From Paracoccaceae bacterium (GTDB taxonomy: Bacteria; Pseudomonadota; Alphaproteobacteria; Rhodobacterales; Rhodobacteraceae), in contig JANSXY010000017.1 in assembly GCA_024742695.1 (NCBI GenBank), positions 16,444 through 80,443 on the forward strand: a stretch of DNA of 64,000 nucleotides, written 5' to 3'. How positions within the stretch are numbered: the stretch's first letter is position 1; the number at the start of each line of letters is the position of its first letter. This document shows, piece after piece, positions 6,365 to 15,268 of this stretch. A program made the translations under genes and the position numbers. Below the pieces are notes generated by a model. The model searched no databases, had not been told where the DNA came from, and saw only the letters and a program-made list of their open reading frames with translations.

Positions 6365-8848
6365 ATGGCCGAGAAACGCGTCAGCGTCCGCCTTGCCGCG
6401 GTCGGCGGGCGACAGGTCCGCGCCGAGCTGGAAGGCGTGGGCGAGGCCGGAGCGCGCGGTTTCGGACGGCTCAGCCGCGAGATGGAAGCGGCGAACGCCA
6501 GGCTCGCCGGCTTCTCGCGCCGGGTGCGCGTCGCGGCAGCGGCTGCGGTCGCTGCTGCCACTGCTGCGGGCGTCGCCATGGTCCGCTCCGGCCTGCAAAC
6601 GATCGACGCGCAGGCCAAGCTCGCGCAGTCGCTCGGGACCACGGTCGCCTCGATCCAGACACTGGAGCGCGCCGGCGAACTGGCCGGCGTCTCGATGTCG
6701 GGGATCGAGCAGGCGACCAAGGACCTCACGCGGCGGCTCAGCCAGGCTGCGGCCGGCGGCGGCCCCGCGGCGCAGGCACTCGAACGGCTGGGGCTCTCGG
6801 CCTCCGACCTGCTGGCCCTGCCGCTCGACGAGCGCGTCGGCGCGATCAACGCCGCAATCGAGGAGTTCGTGCCGGTGGCCGAACGTGCGGCTGTCGCGGG
6901 ACAGCTCTTCGGCGAGGAAGGCTCCATCGCCATGTCGCGGATCGACACCGCGACTCTCCGCCAGGCGACCGAGGATGTCCGCGCCTTCGGCGTCGTGGTG
7001 TCCGAGCAGGACGCCGACCAGATCGAACGGACGAACGACGCGATCTCGCGCCTCGGGCTGATCTGGCGCGGGCTCTCTAACCAGCTCGCCGTCGCGGCGG
7101 CACCGGCGCTCGAAGCCGTTGCCGACGCGATGGCGGCCCTCGCGAGCCGAACCGGCCCTCTGGGCATCGCCATCCGCGGGCTCTTCGACAACATCGCTCG
7201 GCTGGCGACCTATGCCGCCACCTTTGCCGCCTTCCTGGCTGGCCGCTGGGTCGCGGGTCTTGCCGCCGCCGCGCTGTCCGTGCGCGGTCTTGCGATGGCG
7301 CTGGTCGTTCTGCGCGGTGCCGTCATCCGGACAGGGATCGGCGCGCTCATCGTCGGCGCGGGAGAACTGATCTACCAGTTCACGCGCCTTGCCTCCGGTT
7401 CGGGCGGTTTCGGCAACGCGATGGCGCTCCTTGGGGATCTCGCCAGCGAGGTCTGGGACCGGATCGGTATGGGCGCCGCGAGCGTTGGGGCCTCGGCCAT
7501 GGCAGCCTTCGCCGACATTCAGGCCTCCGCGGCGTCTGCCATGCAGGGCGCGCTCGAGGCAGCGGTCGGCTTCGCGAATGCCGCAGTGAACAGCTTTGAA
7601 GGCGCGTTCGAGGCGATCAGGGCCGTCTGGGGTCTGCTCCCCGCGGCCATCGGCGATCTGGCCTTCCAGGCTGCGAACAGCCTGATCGAGGGTGTCGAGG
7701 CGATGCTGAACGGCGTCGTCACCCGGATCAACGGCTTCATCGAGGGCGTGAATGCCGGGCTGGAATCGCTCGGCGTCGAGCGCCGGATCGGGGTCATCGC
7801 CGAGCTCGATCTCGGTCGCCTCGAGAACCGTTTCGCCGGCGCCGCAACGCAAGCCGCCACGGCGGCGCGCGATGCCTTCGCCTCGGCCTTCGCCGACAAC
7901 CCGCTCGCCGTTCCCGATCTCGGACTGACGGCAGCCGCCAGCGACGCCGCGGCCTCGGCCGAAGCCTGGCGTCAGACGGCCGCCACTCTGGCCGACGGCG
8001 CGCTCCAGCCGCTTGCCGCACTCGATGCCCTGCGCGCCGCGGTCAGCAGTACGGGCGCGGAGGCAGAGACGGCGCTCGAGGACGCGACGGTCGCTGCCGA
8101 GCGTTTCGATGCCGCGCTGTCCGGTGAGGATGGGGCGGGACCGGCCGCCGCGCTCGACGAGACCGCCGAGGCGGCTGGGCGCGCGGGCGGCGCCATGCAG
8201 ATTGCGGCCGATGTCGCGCGCCAGTCCTGGGATGCGGCCCGCGCTGCCGTGGAACGCACGCAGGAGATCGCGAAGGGGCTGGCAGAAGACATCACGGGTC
8301 CGATCAAGGAGGCACTGAAGTCGGGCGAGCTCAGCTGGCAGACCTTCGCAGGTGCCGTGGCCGGCATCGCGCGCAATCTCGCGAACAGGCTCATCGACCA
8401 GGCCTTCAAGCCGATCGAGGACGCGCTTTTTCGCGTCTTCTCCGGTGCCGGCACCGGTGGCGGTGGTGGTCTCTTCGGCTGGATCGGGAGCGCCATTGGC
8501 GGGCTCTTCGGGATCGGTGGTTTTGCCCGAGGCGGGGCCTTCGCGCAGGCCGGCGAGATCACGGCTTTCGCCCGGGGCGGCGTGGTCAACCGGCCGACGG
8601 TGTTTCCCTTCGCGCGGGGGATCGGGCTCATGGGCGAGGCCGGACCGGAAGCGATCCTGCCCCTGCGCCGTGGCCCGGGAGGGCGGCTCGGCGTCGAGGC
8701 GAACAGTGATGGCCCGGCGCCCCAACAAGCGACCCGCATCGTCAACGTTCTCGATCCCGCCATCGTCGGGGACTATCTCGCAACGCCCGCGGGCGAGCGG
8801 CTCATCGTCAACGTGATCCGACGCAACCGAGGAGGTCTCGATGCCTGA
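6365..8848 (+). CDS. Phage tail tape measure protein
   Basis: An 827-residue protein starting at 6365 after a GGAGAGG site. It is long, Ala-rich and mainly helical. The N-terminal segment resembles lambda-type tape measures (SREMEAANARLAGFSRR), and hydrophobic stretches lie near residues 280-340. The C-terminal part ends in Gly/Phe/Ala-rich repeats (FARGGAF, FARGGVV) and GLMGEAGPEAILPL, a very common tape-measure tail motif. It sets tail length and is thought to enter the host membrane during DNA delivery. It follows the chaperone gene as expected, separated only by the antisense higBA. The next ATG lies inside its end. Confidence 0.95.
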   Translation: MAEKRVSVRLAAVGGRQVRAELEGVGEAGARGFGRLSREMEAANARLAGFSRRVRVAAAAAVAAATAAGVAMVRSGLQTIDAQAKLAQSLGTTVASIQTLERAGELAGVSMSGIEQATKDLTRRLSQAAAGGGPAAQALERLGLSASDLLALPLDERVGAINAAIEEFVPVAERAAVAGQLFGEEGSIAMSRIDTATLRQATEDVRAFGVVVSEQDADQIERTNDAISRLGLIWRGLSNQLAVAAAPALEAVADAMAALASRTGPLGIAIRGLFDNIARLATYAATFAAFLAGRWVAGLAAAALSVRGLAMALVVLRGAVIRTGIGALIVGAGELIYQFTRLASGSGGFGNAMALLGDLASEVWDRIGMGAASVGASAMAAFADIQASAASAMQGALEAAVGFANAAVNSFEGAFEAIRAVWGLLPAAIGDLAFQAANSLIEGVEAMLNGVVTRINGFIEGVNAGLESLGVERRIGVIAELDLGRLENRFAGAATQAATAARDAFASAFADNPLAVPDLGLTAAASDAAASAEAWRQTAATLADGALQPLAALDALRAAVSSTGAEAETALEDATVAAERFDAALSGEDGAGPAAALDETAEAAGRAGGAMQIAADVARQSWDAARAAVERTQEIAKGLAEDITGPIKEALKSGELSWQTFAGAVAGIARNLANRLIDQAFKPIEDALFRVFSGAGTGGGGGLFGWIGSAIGGLFGIGGFARGGAFAQAGEITAFARGGVVNRPTVFPFARGIGLMGEAGPEAILPLRRGPGGRLGVEANSDGPAPQQATRIVNVLDPAIVGDYLATPAGERLIVNVIRRNRGGLDA

Positions 8849-9983
8849 GCCCGAACGCGGGCAGCGCAACTGGCCCTTCGCGGCGCAGATGCCGGTCACG
8901 GAAGTGCTGGAGTGGTCGACCGACGTCCTGGTCACCGAAGCCGCCGAACAGCGGATCGCGCTTCGCACGGGTCCACGGTCCACGCTGACCCTCTCGCATC
9001 TCCTCGATGCCGCCGGGATTGCGGAGGCGGCCGAACTCGGCCGGGCCGGACCGCTTGATGACTGGATCCTGCCGCTCTGGCATTTGGCGCGCCCGGCGAC
9101 GGCATCGATCGACGCGGCTGACCTCACGGCCTTCGTCGACACGACGGATGGCGCTTTCGACGGCGCGGCGCAGGCTATCATCGCTGCCGATGGTGGCGGA
9201 GCGCATCTGGTCGAAGTTGCCGCAGTGCTGCCCGACCGGCTGGAGCTTGCTGCTGCAGCTGGGGTCAGTCTCGTGCATGCCATCGTGGCACCGGTCGGAA
9301 CCGCTTTCCTCGCGCGGCCCGTCGACATCGACCGCCGCCGCCAGGGCCTCGGGACGGTCACGGCGAGCTTCACGCTCCGGCTCAGCGACGGCAGCGCTGC
9401 TGCTAGCCCTTATCCCCAGCACCAGGGGCTCGACGTGCTGACCGATCCGGCCGTTCTGCGCCAGCCGCTCGCCGAGACGCTCGGCCAGACCGTAGAAGCC
9501 ATCGACAACGGCTTCGGGCCCATCGTGCTCGAACCCGTCCTCACCCATGTCCAGCGCCGGTCGACCATCATGCTCATCGACCGAGGAGCTACGCGGCTGA
9601 CCCGCCGGCGCTGGTTGCTCTCCTTGCGCGGTCGCCAGCGAGCCTTCTGGCTGCCGACCTGGGGCCGGGAACTCGTTCTGCAGGCGGCGGTCACGTCCGG
9701 CGCGACCTCCATCGTCGTCGCACCGCTCGTCGATCCCTCCGTGTGGATTGGCCGGCACCTGATGATCGACCACCCGACCGGGCCGGTCTTCCGCGAGATC
9801 ACCGCCGCCGCATGGGACGCGCTCGGGCTCCGGCTCTCCATCGCCGCGCCCGGCAAGAGCGTCGCCCTAGGCACGCCCGTGCATCTGATGGTGAGGGTCC
9901 GCTCGGATGCCGACCGGATCGAACTCGCCCACGGACCGAACCGGACCGAACTGTCGCTGCCGCTGATAGAGATCCCCTCATGA
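8841..9983 (+). CDS. Phage tail protein, unknown family (distal tail region)
   Basis: A 380-residue protein overlapping the tape measure end by 8 bases and the next start by 4. The sequence is beta-rich with no catalytic motif. The N-terminus contains NWPFAAQMPVTEVLEWSTDV, and the middle has VDIDRRRQGLGTVTASFTL. It lies where distal tail or hub proteins are encoded (between lambda gpH and gpL), but it is far longer than gpM. The product probably belongs to the tail tip; its exact role is not recognised. Confidence 0.7.
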   Translation: MPEPERGQRNWPFAAQMPVTEVLEWSTDVLVTEAAEQRIALRTGPRSTLTLSHLLDAAGIAEAAELGRAGPLDDWILPLWHLARPATASIDAADLTAFVDTTDGAFDGAAQAIIAADGGGAHLVEVAAVLPDRLELAAAAGVSLVHAIVAPVGTAFLARPVDIDRRRQGLGTVTASFTLRLSDGSAAASPYPQHQGLDVLTDPAVLRQPLAETLGQTVEAIDNGFGPIVLEPVLTHVQRRSTIMLIDRGATRLTRRRWLLSLRGRQRAFWLPTWGRELVLQAAVTSGATSIVVAPLVDPSVWIGRHLMIDHPTGPVFREITAAAWDALGLRLSIAAPGKSVALGTPVHLMVRVRSDADRIELAHGPNRTELSLPLIEIPS

Positions 9984-10828
9984 CCTATGATCTTGCCGAG
10001 GCCTCGAAAGCCGAGGGGCGGCCGTATTTCCTCTACATCTTCGCGGAAGGGGACAGCGCCTGGCGTTTCACAAGCCGCGCCAGCGCCTGGATCTCACCCG
10101 CGGGCGCCATCGGCAACGAGACCGAGGATCTCGTCTGGGAGCCTTCAGCGGTCAGCCACGGCTCCATCGTGCAGAGCAGCGATCCGCGCCGGGTGGATCT
10201 CTCGGTGACCTTCCCGCTCTCCGATCCCTTCGCCCGCCGGTATCTCGGGCCCCGGGGCCGATCCGTGACGACCCTCACCATCTTCCGCGGTCACGAACAG
10301 GTCCCGGCCGAGGTGGTCGCGCACTGGAAGGGCCGCATCGTCTCGGCCCGCGTCGAGGGACGGCGGATCACGCTTCGGGCGGAATCGCTCTTCACCTCGA
10401 TGCGGCGCGAGGGCGTGCGGGCGAAGTACCAGCGGCTCTGCCGCCACGCGCTCTATTCCCGCGGCTGCCGCCTCGACATCGAGACCTTCTTCGTGGGCGG
10501 AACCGCGACGGCACGCTCCGGCCTCGAGATCACCGTGGCCGATGCCGCGCTCCTGCCGGACGGCTGGTTCCGCGGCGGCGTCCTGCGCCACGCTGGGCTT
10601 CTCGGCTTCATCACCGGCCATGCCGGGGACAGGCTGACGCTCGCGGGACGCATGCCGGAACTGGAGACCGCGATCGACGATCCGGAGACGGTCGCCGTCA
10701 TCGACATGGCGCCCGGCTGCGATCTCCGCCGCGACACCTGCGCCGCCAAGTTCGGCAATCTCCTGAACTTCGGGGGCTTCCCCGACATCCCCGGCCGTAA
10801 CCCCTTCGGCGGCACCAGCATCGTCTGA
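9980..10828 (+). CDS. Phage tail tip protein, gpL-like / BR0599 family
   Basis: A 282-residue protein with an ATGA overlap to the preceding gene. The C-terminal half matches the phage BR0599 family, with GRNPFGG at the end. Four cysteines (C154, C163, C247, C254) have spacings of 9 and 7 residues. As I recall, lambda gpL coordinates an iron-sulfur cluster through cysteines with the same spacing, so a similar cluster is likely. In lambda-like phages the protein joins the tail tip hub. Confidence 0.82.
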   Translation: MTYDLAEASKAEGRPYFLYIFAEGDSAWRFTSRASAWISPAGAIGNETEDLVWEPSAVSHGSIVQSSDPRRVDLSVTFPLSDPFARRYLGPRGRSVTTLTIFRGHEQVPAEVVAHWKGRIVSARVEGRRITLRAESLFTSMRREGVRAKYQRLCRHALYSRGCRLDIETFFVGGTATARSGLEITVADAALLPDGWFRGGVLRHAGLLGFITGHAGDRLTLAGRMPELETAIDDPETVAVIDMAPGCDLRRDTCAAKFGNLLNFGGFPDIPGRNPFGGTSIV

Positions 10829-10835
10829 GGGCAGC

Positions 10836-11270
10836 TCAGCCGAGATAACGGGAGGTGTTCTCCGTGTTGAAGTTCCGCCAGGCTGTCTGGGTCCTGGCCC
10901 ATTCGTGAAGATGAGCTTCCAACCGCTTGCGAAGCAGGTCGTCGGCCAATGCCGGATCGGAAGAGATGACGAAGGCCTCGAGTCCATCTGCGCCATGTTG
11001 GCGCGCATAGTCCGGGAGAATGCCCCGACGGTTGATGTTGCGGTCAGTCCCGTCCTTCATCGCGCGATACCACTGTAGCGCACCCCTGTGTCGGCTGAGG
11101 ATGTTCTTCGATTGACCGATGCGGATGCCTCGCACGGGCCAGAGCACTTCAACGTAGACGCCGGCGCAACGCGGCAAGTCCTGACTGTGACCCTTTCGCC
11201 AGGCCATGTTCAGGGGAAGGCCGAGGAATGTCGTCGGCTGGCCCGACAGCGTGTGGTCAATCTCAAGCAT
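10836..11270 (-). CDS. GIY-YIG-like nuclease domain protein (antisense cargo)
   Basis: A 144-residue protein starting at ATG 11270, preceded by GAGAAG. AGVYVEV is followed about 10 residues later by [20 protein letters not shown]. This matches the GIY-YIG core: a GVYV strand, then a Y/I-x-IGxS turn and the conserved Arg of the following helix. A Glu later in the protein (RLEAHLHEW) could serve as metal ligand. The second Tyr of the motif is replaced (RIG). The gene is antisense inside the tail operon and may be a homing-type or defence passenger. Activity is uncertain. Confidence 0.7.
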   Translation of the reverse strand: MLEIDHTLSGQPTTFLGLPLNMAWRKGHSQDLPRCAGVYVEVLWPVRGIRIGQSKNILSRHRGALQWYRAMKDGTDRNINRRGILPDYARQHGADGLEAFVISSDPALADDLLRKRLEAHLHEWARTQTAWRNFNTENTSRYLG

Positions 11271-11461
11271 GCAACTTCTCAACGTGTCGTGTCGGCGCCA
11301 CCTCGCGCGGAAGCAACGGACGCCCTGACGCAATCCTGGTCTGACTTCGTTATCCCGTAGCCGGGCTTCCTGGCCAGAATGTGACCCGGATCGGTCACGG
11401 CCCAGAACCAACACCACCGCGCGCGCCGGCGCGACCGCCACCATCCTATCGAGCCCCGCCC

Positions 11462-11710
11462 ATGGTCTGGAACTTCGTCGTCCAGATCGTCGCCAGCCTG
11501 GTGCTGACGGCGATCTCCTATGCGCTCTCGCCGAAGCCGAAGACCGAGGTCCCGAAGGCGGCCGGGCTCGACGATTTCGACCTGCCGACGGCCGAGGAAG
11601 GCCGGCCGATCCCGGTCGTCTTCGGCTCCGTGCTGCTGCGCGGCCCGAACATCGTCTGGGCCGGCGATCTCAAGGTCGACCCGATCCGCAAGAAGGGGGG
11701 CAAGAAGTGA
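11462..11710 (+). CDS. Small phage tail-tip associated membrane protein
   Basis: An 82-residue protein. The N-terminus is a hydrophobic helix ([19 protein letters not shown]), followed by [29 protein letters not shown] and a lysine-rich end. The GRPIPVVFG...NIVW pattern recurs in genes just before central tail (J-like) proteins of proteobacterial phages. A GTG at 11381 would add 27 Pro-rich residues; the ATG at 11462 is preferred because the helix follows at once. The gene overlaps the next by 4 bases. Its role is unknown. Confidence 0.65.
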   Translation: MVWNFVVQIVASLVLTAISYALSPKPKTEVPKAAGLDDFDLPTAEEGRPIPVVFGSVLLRGPNIVWAGDLKVDPIRKKGGKK

Positions 11711-11925
11711 GCGAGACCCTCATCGTCCGCGCCGAAGACATCCGCGCCGCCCGGCTTTGCTTTCAGGGGGCGCGTCCCTGGTTCCGCCGTCACGGGCTCG
11801 ACTGGCAAGCTTTCCTCGCCGAAGGGCTGCCCGCCGAGGTGCTGGCCGCCACCGGCGACGCGCTGGCGCTGCGCGTGATCGCCGAGGCCGAGAAGCGGAT
11901 CGCGCGGACCGGGATCGAGGACTGA
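11707..11925 (+). CDS. Small conserved phage protein
   Basis: A 72-residue protein overlapping its neighbour by 4 bases (ATGA-type) and ending one base before the J-like start. It has a short N-terminal strand and two helices, with CFQGARPWFRRHGLDWQAFLAEGLP and ATGDALALRVI. The same pattern recurs next to tail-tip genes of Rhodobacterales prophages. It may be a small tail assembly factor; no family function is known to me. Confidence 0.65.
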   Translation: MSETLIVRAEDIRAARLCFQGARPWFRRHGLDWQAFLAEGLPAEVLAATGDALALRVIAEAEKRIARTGIED

Positions 11926-11926
11926 C

Positions 11927-14900
11927 ATGGGCGGTCGCTCCAAGTCCCAGACGGTCGGCTACAGGTATTCCCTCGGGGCGCATCTCGCGCTCTGTCACGG
12001 GCCCGTCGACGCAATCCGCGAAATCCGGGTCGACGACCGCACCGCCTGGTCGATCGGCACCGGCCAGAGCAGTTCGGCTGGCACCGGCGTCGGCGCGCTC
12101 GCAAGCTACGGCACCGTCGCAGGCATGTCGGCCACCGCAGCGGCCGTCGGCGACAGCGTGGCCGAGGTGACCTTTCCGGGTACGCTCGCCGGGATCCGCC
12201 TTTACGCGAGCTACGACCTGAAGCTCGGCACCGACAACACGACCCGCACGGTCACCGTGCAGGCCGTAAGCTACGATGGCGGGACCGGCGTCACGACCTG
12301 GCTCGTCGAGCCCGCCGCCACGGCCTTCACCGCGCAGTCCGTCACCGTCTCTGACGCCGCGAGCCTGCCGAGCCTCAGCGGCGGCGCCGCTGGTGGTCGT
12401 ATCCGGATCAACAAGCCGAACCTCTTCGGCGGCGAGAGCCGCGAGGGCGGCATCGTCGGCGACATCGACGTCCTGATGGGCGGAACCACGCAAGGCCAGA
12501 ACGACTATCTCGCCGCGCAGGCGGGTTCGAACGTGCCGGGCTATCGCGGCATCTGCTCGCTCGTCCTGCGGCAGGTATATCTCGGCCTCAATCCCTACCT
12601 CAAGCCATGGGCCGTCCGGCTCACCCGTATCCTGCGTGCCGAGGACGGCAATCCGCAGTGGTATCCCGAGAAGGCGCAGATCGTGCCCGAGGTCCGCATC
12701 GGGGACGCCGCGATCTATATCGCCATGGACACCTCGGGCTCCATGTCCGGCAGCCGCATGGCGGCCCAGCGGACCGCCGTCTCGCGGCTCATCGCCGAGA
12801 TCGGCGCGAATGCGCTGGAGCCCAACGACATCCAGATCGTCACCTGGAACTCGTCCGTCTCCGGCACGATCCTGCGCCGCAACGCCGATGCCGCGGCCTA
12901 TGGCGAGCTCAAGGACTGGGTCGACGCGCTGCCGACCACGGTGAGCGGGGGCACGGATTTCGGGGCGGCGGTGAGCCAGGCAGGCGCCTTCTTCAATGGC
13001 GCGGGCGGCAAGCGGCGGATCCTGATCTTCGTGACCGATGGCGAGCCGAGCCCTGCCTCGAGCCTCGAGAGCGCCAAGGCAACACTCGCGGGCCTCTCGG
13101 AGGTCGACGTCTTCGCCTTCAACATCGCGCTCTCGGACACAAGCGCGACCTCCCAGATCGACAACACGCCCGTAGATGGCGTGCCGGTCGTGCCCGCGGG
13201 CGATCCCGACGTGCTCATCGCCTCGCTCCGCGCGGCCTTCGGCGAGGGCCCGGACATGAACCCGGCCCATATCATCCGGGAGTGCCTGACGAACCGCGAC
13301 TGGGGTCTCGGGCATGGCTTCACCGACATCGGCCCGAGTTTCGCGACCGCCGCTGATGCGCTCTTCGCCGAAGGCTTCGGTCTCTCGCTCCTCTGGCAGC
13401 AGGAATCGACGATCGAGGACTTCATCGCCGACGTGTTGAAGCACATCGACGCCTATCTCTACGTCGACCGCCGCTCGGGCCGCTGGGAGCTGAAGCTCAT
13501 CCGAGCCGACTATGATCCCGGGACGCTACCAATCTTCGACGAGACCCACGTCGTCGACTGGGGCGAACTCGGGCGCCGGGAGGCCGCCGATCTCGTGAAC
13601 TCGGTCACCGTGAAGTTCTCCGACGCCCGCACCGACCAGACCGGATCGGTCAGCGTCACAGACACGGCACTCGTCCAGGACCTCGGTCAGGTCGTGAGTG
13701 CCACGGTCGATTATCCAGGGATCCGCTACGAGTCACTCGCCGTGCGCGTGGCCGAGCGCGATCTGCGTGCGCTCTCCTCGCCAATCCTGTCGGGCGAGAT
13801 CACCGTCACCCGTTTCGGCGCCGATCTCGATCCGGGCGACGTGATCCGGCTCGTGAGCCCGCGCCGCGGGCTCGAGGGCGTCGCGGTCCGCATCGTCGAG
13901 ATCGACCACAGCGACGGGCGCGCGAATGGTGTGCGGCTTCGCATCGCCGAGGACGTCTTCGGGCTTGGCGACACAGCCCTCGTTGGTGGCGAGAGCGGCG
14001 ACCCGGGCCGGCTGATCCTGCCGCCGAGGCCGCTCGCACGTCGCTGGGTGACGGAGGCGCCGTATTGGCTGCTCGTTCAGGAACTCGGTCACGCGCAAGC
14101 CGACGCACTGCTCGATGAGGATCCGGACGCGGGCGCGCTGGTGGCCGCAGGCGAGCGCCCCTCGGCCGACGCGCTCTCTGCGCAGGTCTGGACCGACAGC
14201 GGGACGGGCTACGCGCTCGAGGCGGGCGTCGAGTTCGTGCCGACGGCGCTGCTCACAGCGGATGTGACCGACGACCCGGCCGAGCGCGTCCTGCCGGTCG
14301 GCAGCTGGACGGGGCTGAACGACGTCACCATCGGCACGCTCGCCGCGATCGGCGACGAACTCGTCCGCATTGACGGGGTGAGCGCCACGACCCTGACGGT
14401 CGGGCGGGGCTGTCTCGACACCGTGCCACAGGTCCACCCAGCGGGCACGCCGATGATCTGCTGGCAGCTCCTCGCCAACGCGAGCGAGGCGCGCTTCGCG
14501 GCGGGTGAGACCGTCGCGGTTCGAATGCTGCCCGAGACGGGGTTCGGGACGCTGCCGCTCAGCCAGGCGCCGGAGGACGAGGTCACGCTCGCCTCGCGCG
14601 CCATCCGTCCGCTGCCGCCAGGCGACCTGCGTGGCAACGGTGTCTCGGTCGTGAACCCGAACGTCCTGAACCTCGGGCCGGTGCTGCTGACTTGGGCGCA
14701 TCGCGACCGGCTCACCCAGACCAGCAGCGTGTTCGATGCCTATGACGCGGGCGACATCGGACCCGAGCCGGGCGTCACCTACGCGCTCGAGATCCGCTGG
14801 GTCGATCCCGACACCGATGCCGTCGTCGAGCCGCCCGCGGCCGTCATCGATGTGGGCAGCACCACCAGCTTCACGCTGACCAAGGAGGACGTGCCGATCC

Positions 14901-15268
14901 TATCGGCGCCCTCCGGCACCAAGCACTTCGAGGCGCGCGTCGTAGCCCGCCGCATCGCCGGCAGCGCGACCTACACGTCCTGGCAGGCTCGAGGGGTCCG
15001 GCTCTTCATGCCCGATGGCATCAAGGTGGCAGAGGCGGGCTTCTGGGCGGAGTTCGGAGCAGGCGATCGGTTGACCCTCGCCGAGGCCACGCTCTTCGTC
15101 GAGCAGGGCCCTGATGACCGGCTCGGCATTATCCGGGCCGATGTCTTCCATGAACTCGGTCGCGACGCGCGCCTCGTCTCGGCTCGTGTCGATGTTTTCC
15201 ACGAACTCGGACGAGACGCGCGGCTGGTCTCCGCACGTGTCGATATCTTCATCGAGGTAATCCCATGA
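11927..15268 (+). CDS. Central tail tip / host specificity J-like protein with inserted VWA domain
   Basis: A 1113-residue protein. The N-terminal 250 residues and the part after about residue 445 (HIIRECLTNRDWGLGHGF, FAEGFGLSLLW, LYVDRRSGRWELKLIR) resemble phage J-type tip proteins. Between them, about residues 263-445, lies a von Willebrand factor A domain with a full MIDAS motif DTSGSMS (Asp268) plus GGTDFGAAV and FVTDGEPS. The C-terminus carries a 19-residue tandem repeat (VFHELGRDARLVSARVD, about residues 1071-1108). The protein should contact the host surface, and the VWA domain suggests metal-dependent ligand binding. The ATGA overlap to the fibre gene indicates co-translation. Confidence 0.85.
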   Translation: MGGRSKSQTVGYRYSLGAHLALCHGPVDAIREIRVDDRTAWSIGTGQSSSAGTGVGALASYGTVAGMSATAAAVGDSVAEVTFPGTLAGIRLYASYDLKLGTDNTTRTVTVQAVSYDGGTGVTTWLVEPAATAFTAQSVTVSDAASLPSLSGGAAGGRIRINKPNLFGGESREGGIVGDIDVLMGGTTQGQNDYLAAQAGSNVPGYRGICSLVLRQVYLGLNPYLKPWAVRLTRILRAEDGNPQWYPEKAQIVPEVRIGDAAIYIAMDTSGSMSGSRMAAQRTAVSRLIAEIGANALEPNDIQIVTWNSSVSGTILRRNADAAAYGELKDWVDALPTTVSGGTDFGAAVSQAGAFFNGAGGKRRILIFVTDGEPSPASSLESAKATLAGLSEVDVFAFNIALSDTSATSQIDNTPVDGVPVVPAGDPDVLIASLRAAFGEGPDMNPAHIIRECLTNRDWGLGHGFTDIGPSFATAADALFAEGFGLSLLWQQESTIEDFIADVLKHIDAYLYVDRRSGRWELKLIRADYDPGTLPIFDETHVVDWGELGRREAADLVNSVTVKFSDARTDQTGSVSVTDTALVQDLGQVVSATVDYPGIRYESLAVRVAERDLRALSSPILSGEITVTRFGADLDPGDVIRLVSPRRGLEGVAVRIVEIDHSDGRANGVRLRIAEDVFGLGDTALVGGESGDPGRLILPPRPLARRWVTEAPYWLLVQELGHAQADALLDEDPDAGALVAAGERPSADALSAQVWTDSGTGYALEAGVEFVPTALLTADVTDDPAERVLPVGSWTGLNDVTIGTLAAIGDELVRIDGVSATTLTVGRGCLDTVPQVHPAGTPMICWQLLANASEARFAAGETVAVRMLPETGFGTLPLSQAPEDEVTLASRAIRPLPPGDLRGNGVSVVNPNVLNLGPVLLTWAHRDRLTQTSSVFDAYDAGDIGPEPGVTYALEIRWVDPDTDAVVEPPAAVIDVGSTTSFTLTKEDVPILSAPSGTKHFEARVVARRIAGSATYTSWQARGVRLFMPDGIKVAEAGFWAEFGAGDRLTLAEATLFVEQGPDDRLGIIRADVFHELGRDARLVSARVDVFHELGRDARLVSARVDIFIEVIP

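Noticed and set aside
6293..9373. 1026-codon minus-strand open frame opposite the tape measure gene
   Set aside because: It lacks domain patterns, is rich in Arg/Gly/Asp as expected of an antisense GC-rich shadow, and the plus strand encodes a clear tape measure.
11720..13444. 574-codon minus-strand frame opposite the J-like gene
   Set aside because: Antisense shadow of a well-supported VWA/J-like protein; no ribosome site or motif.
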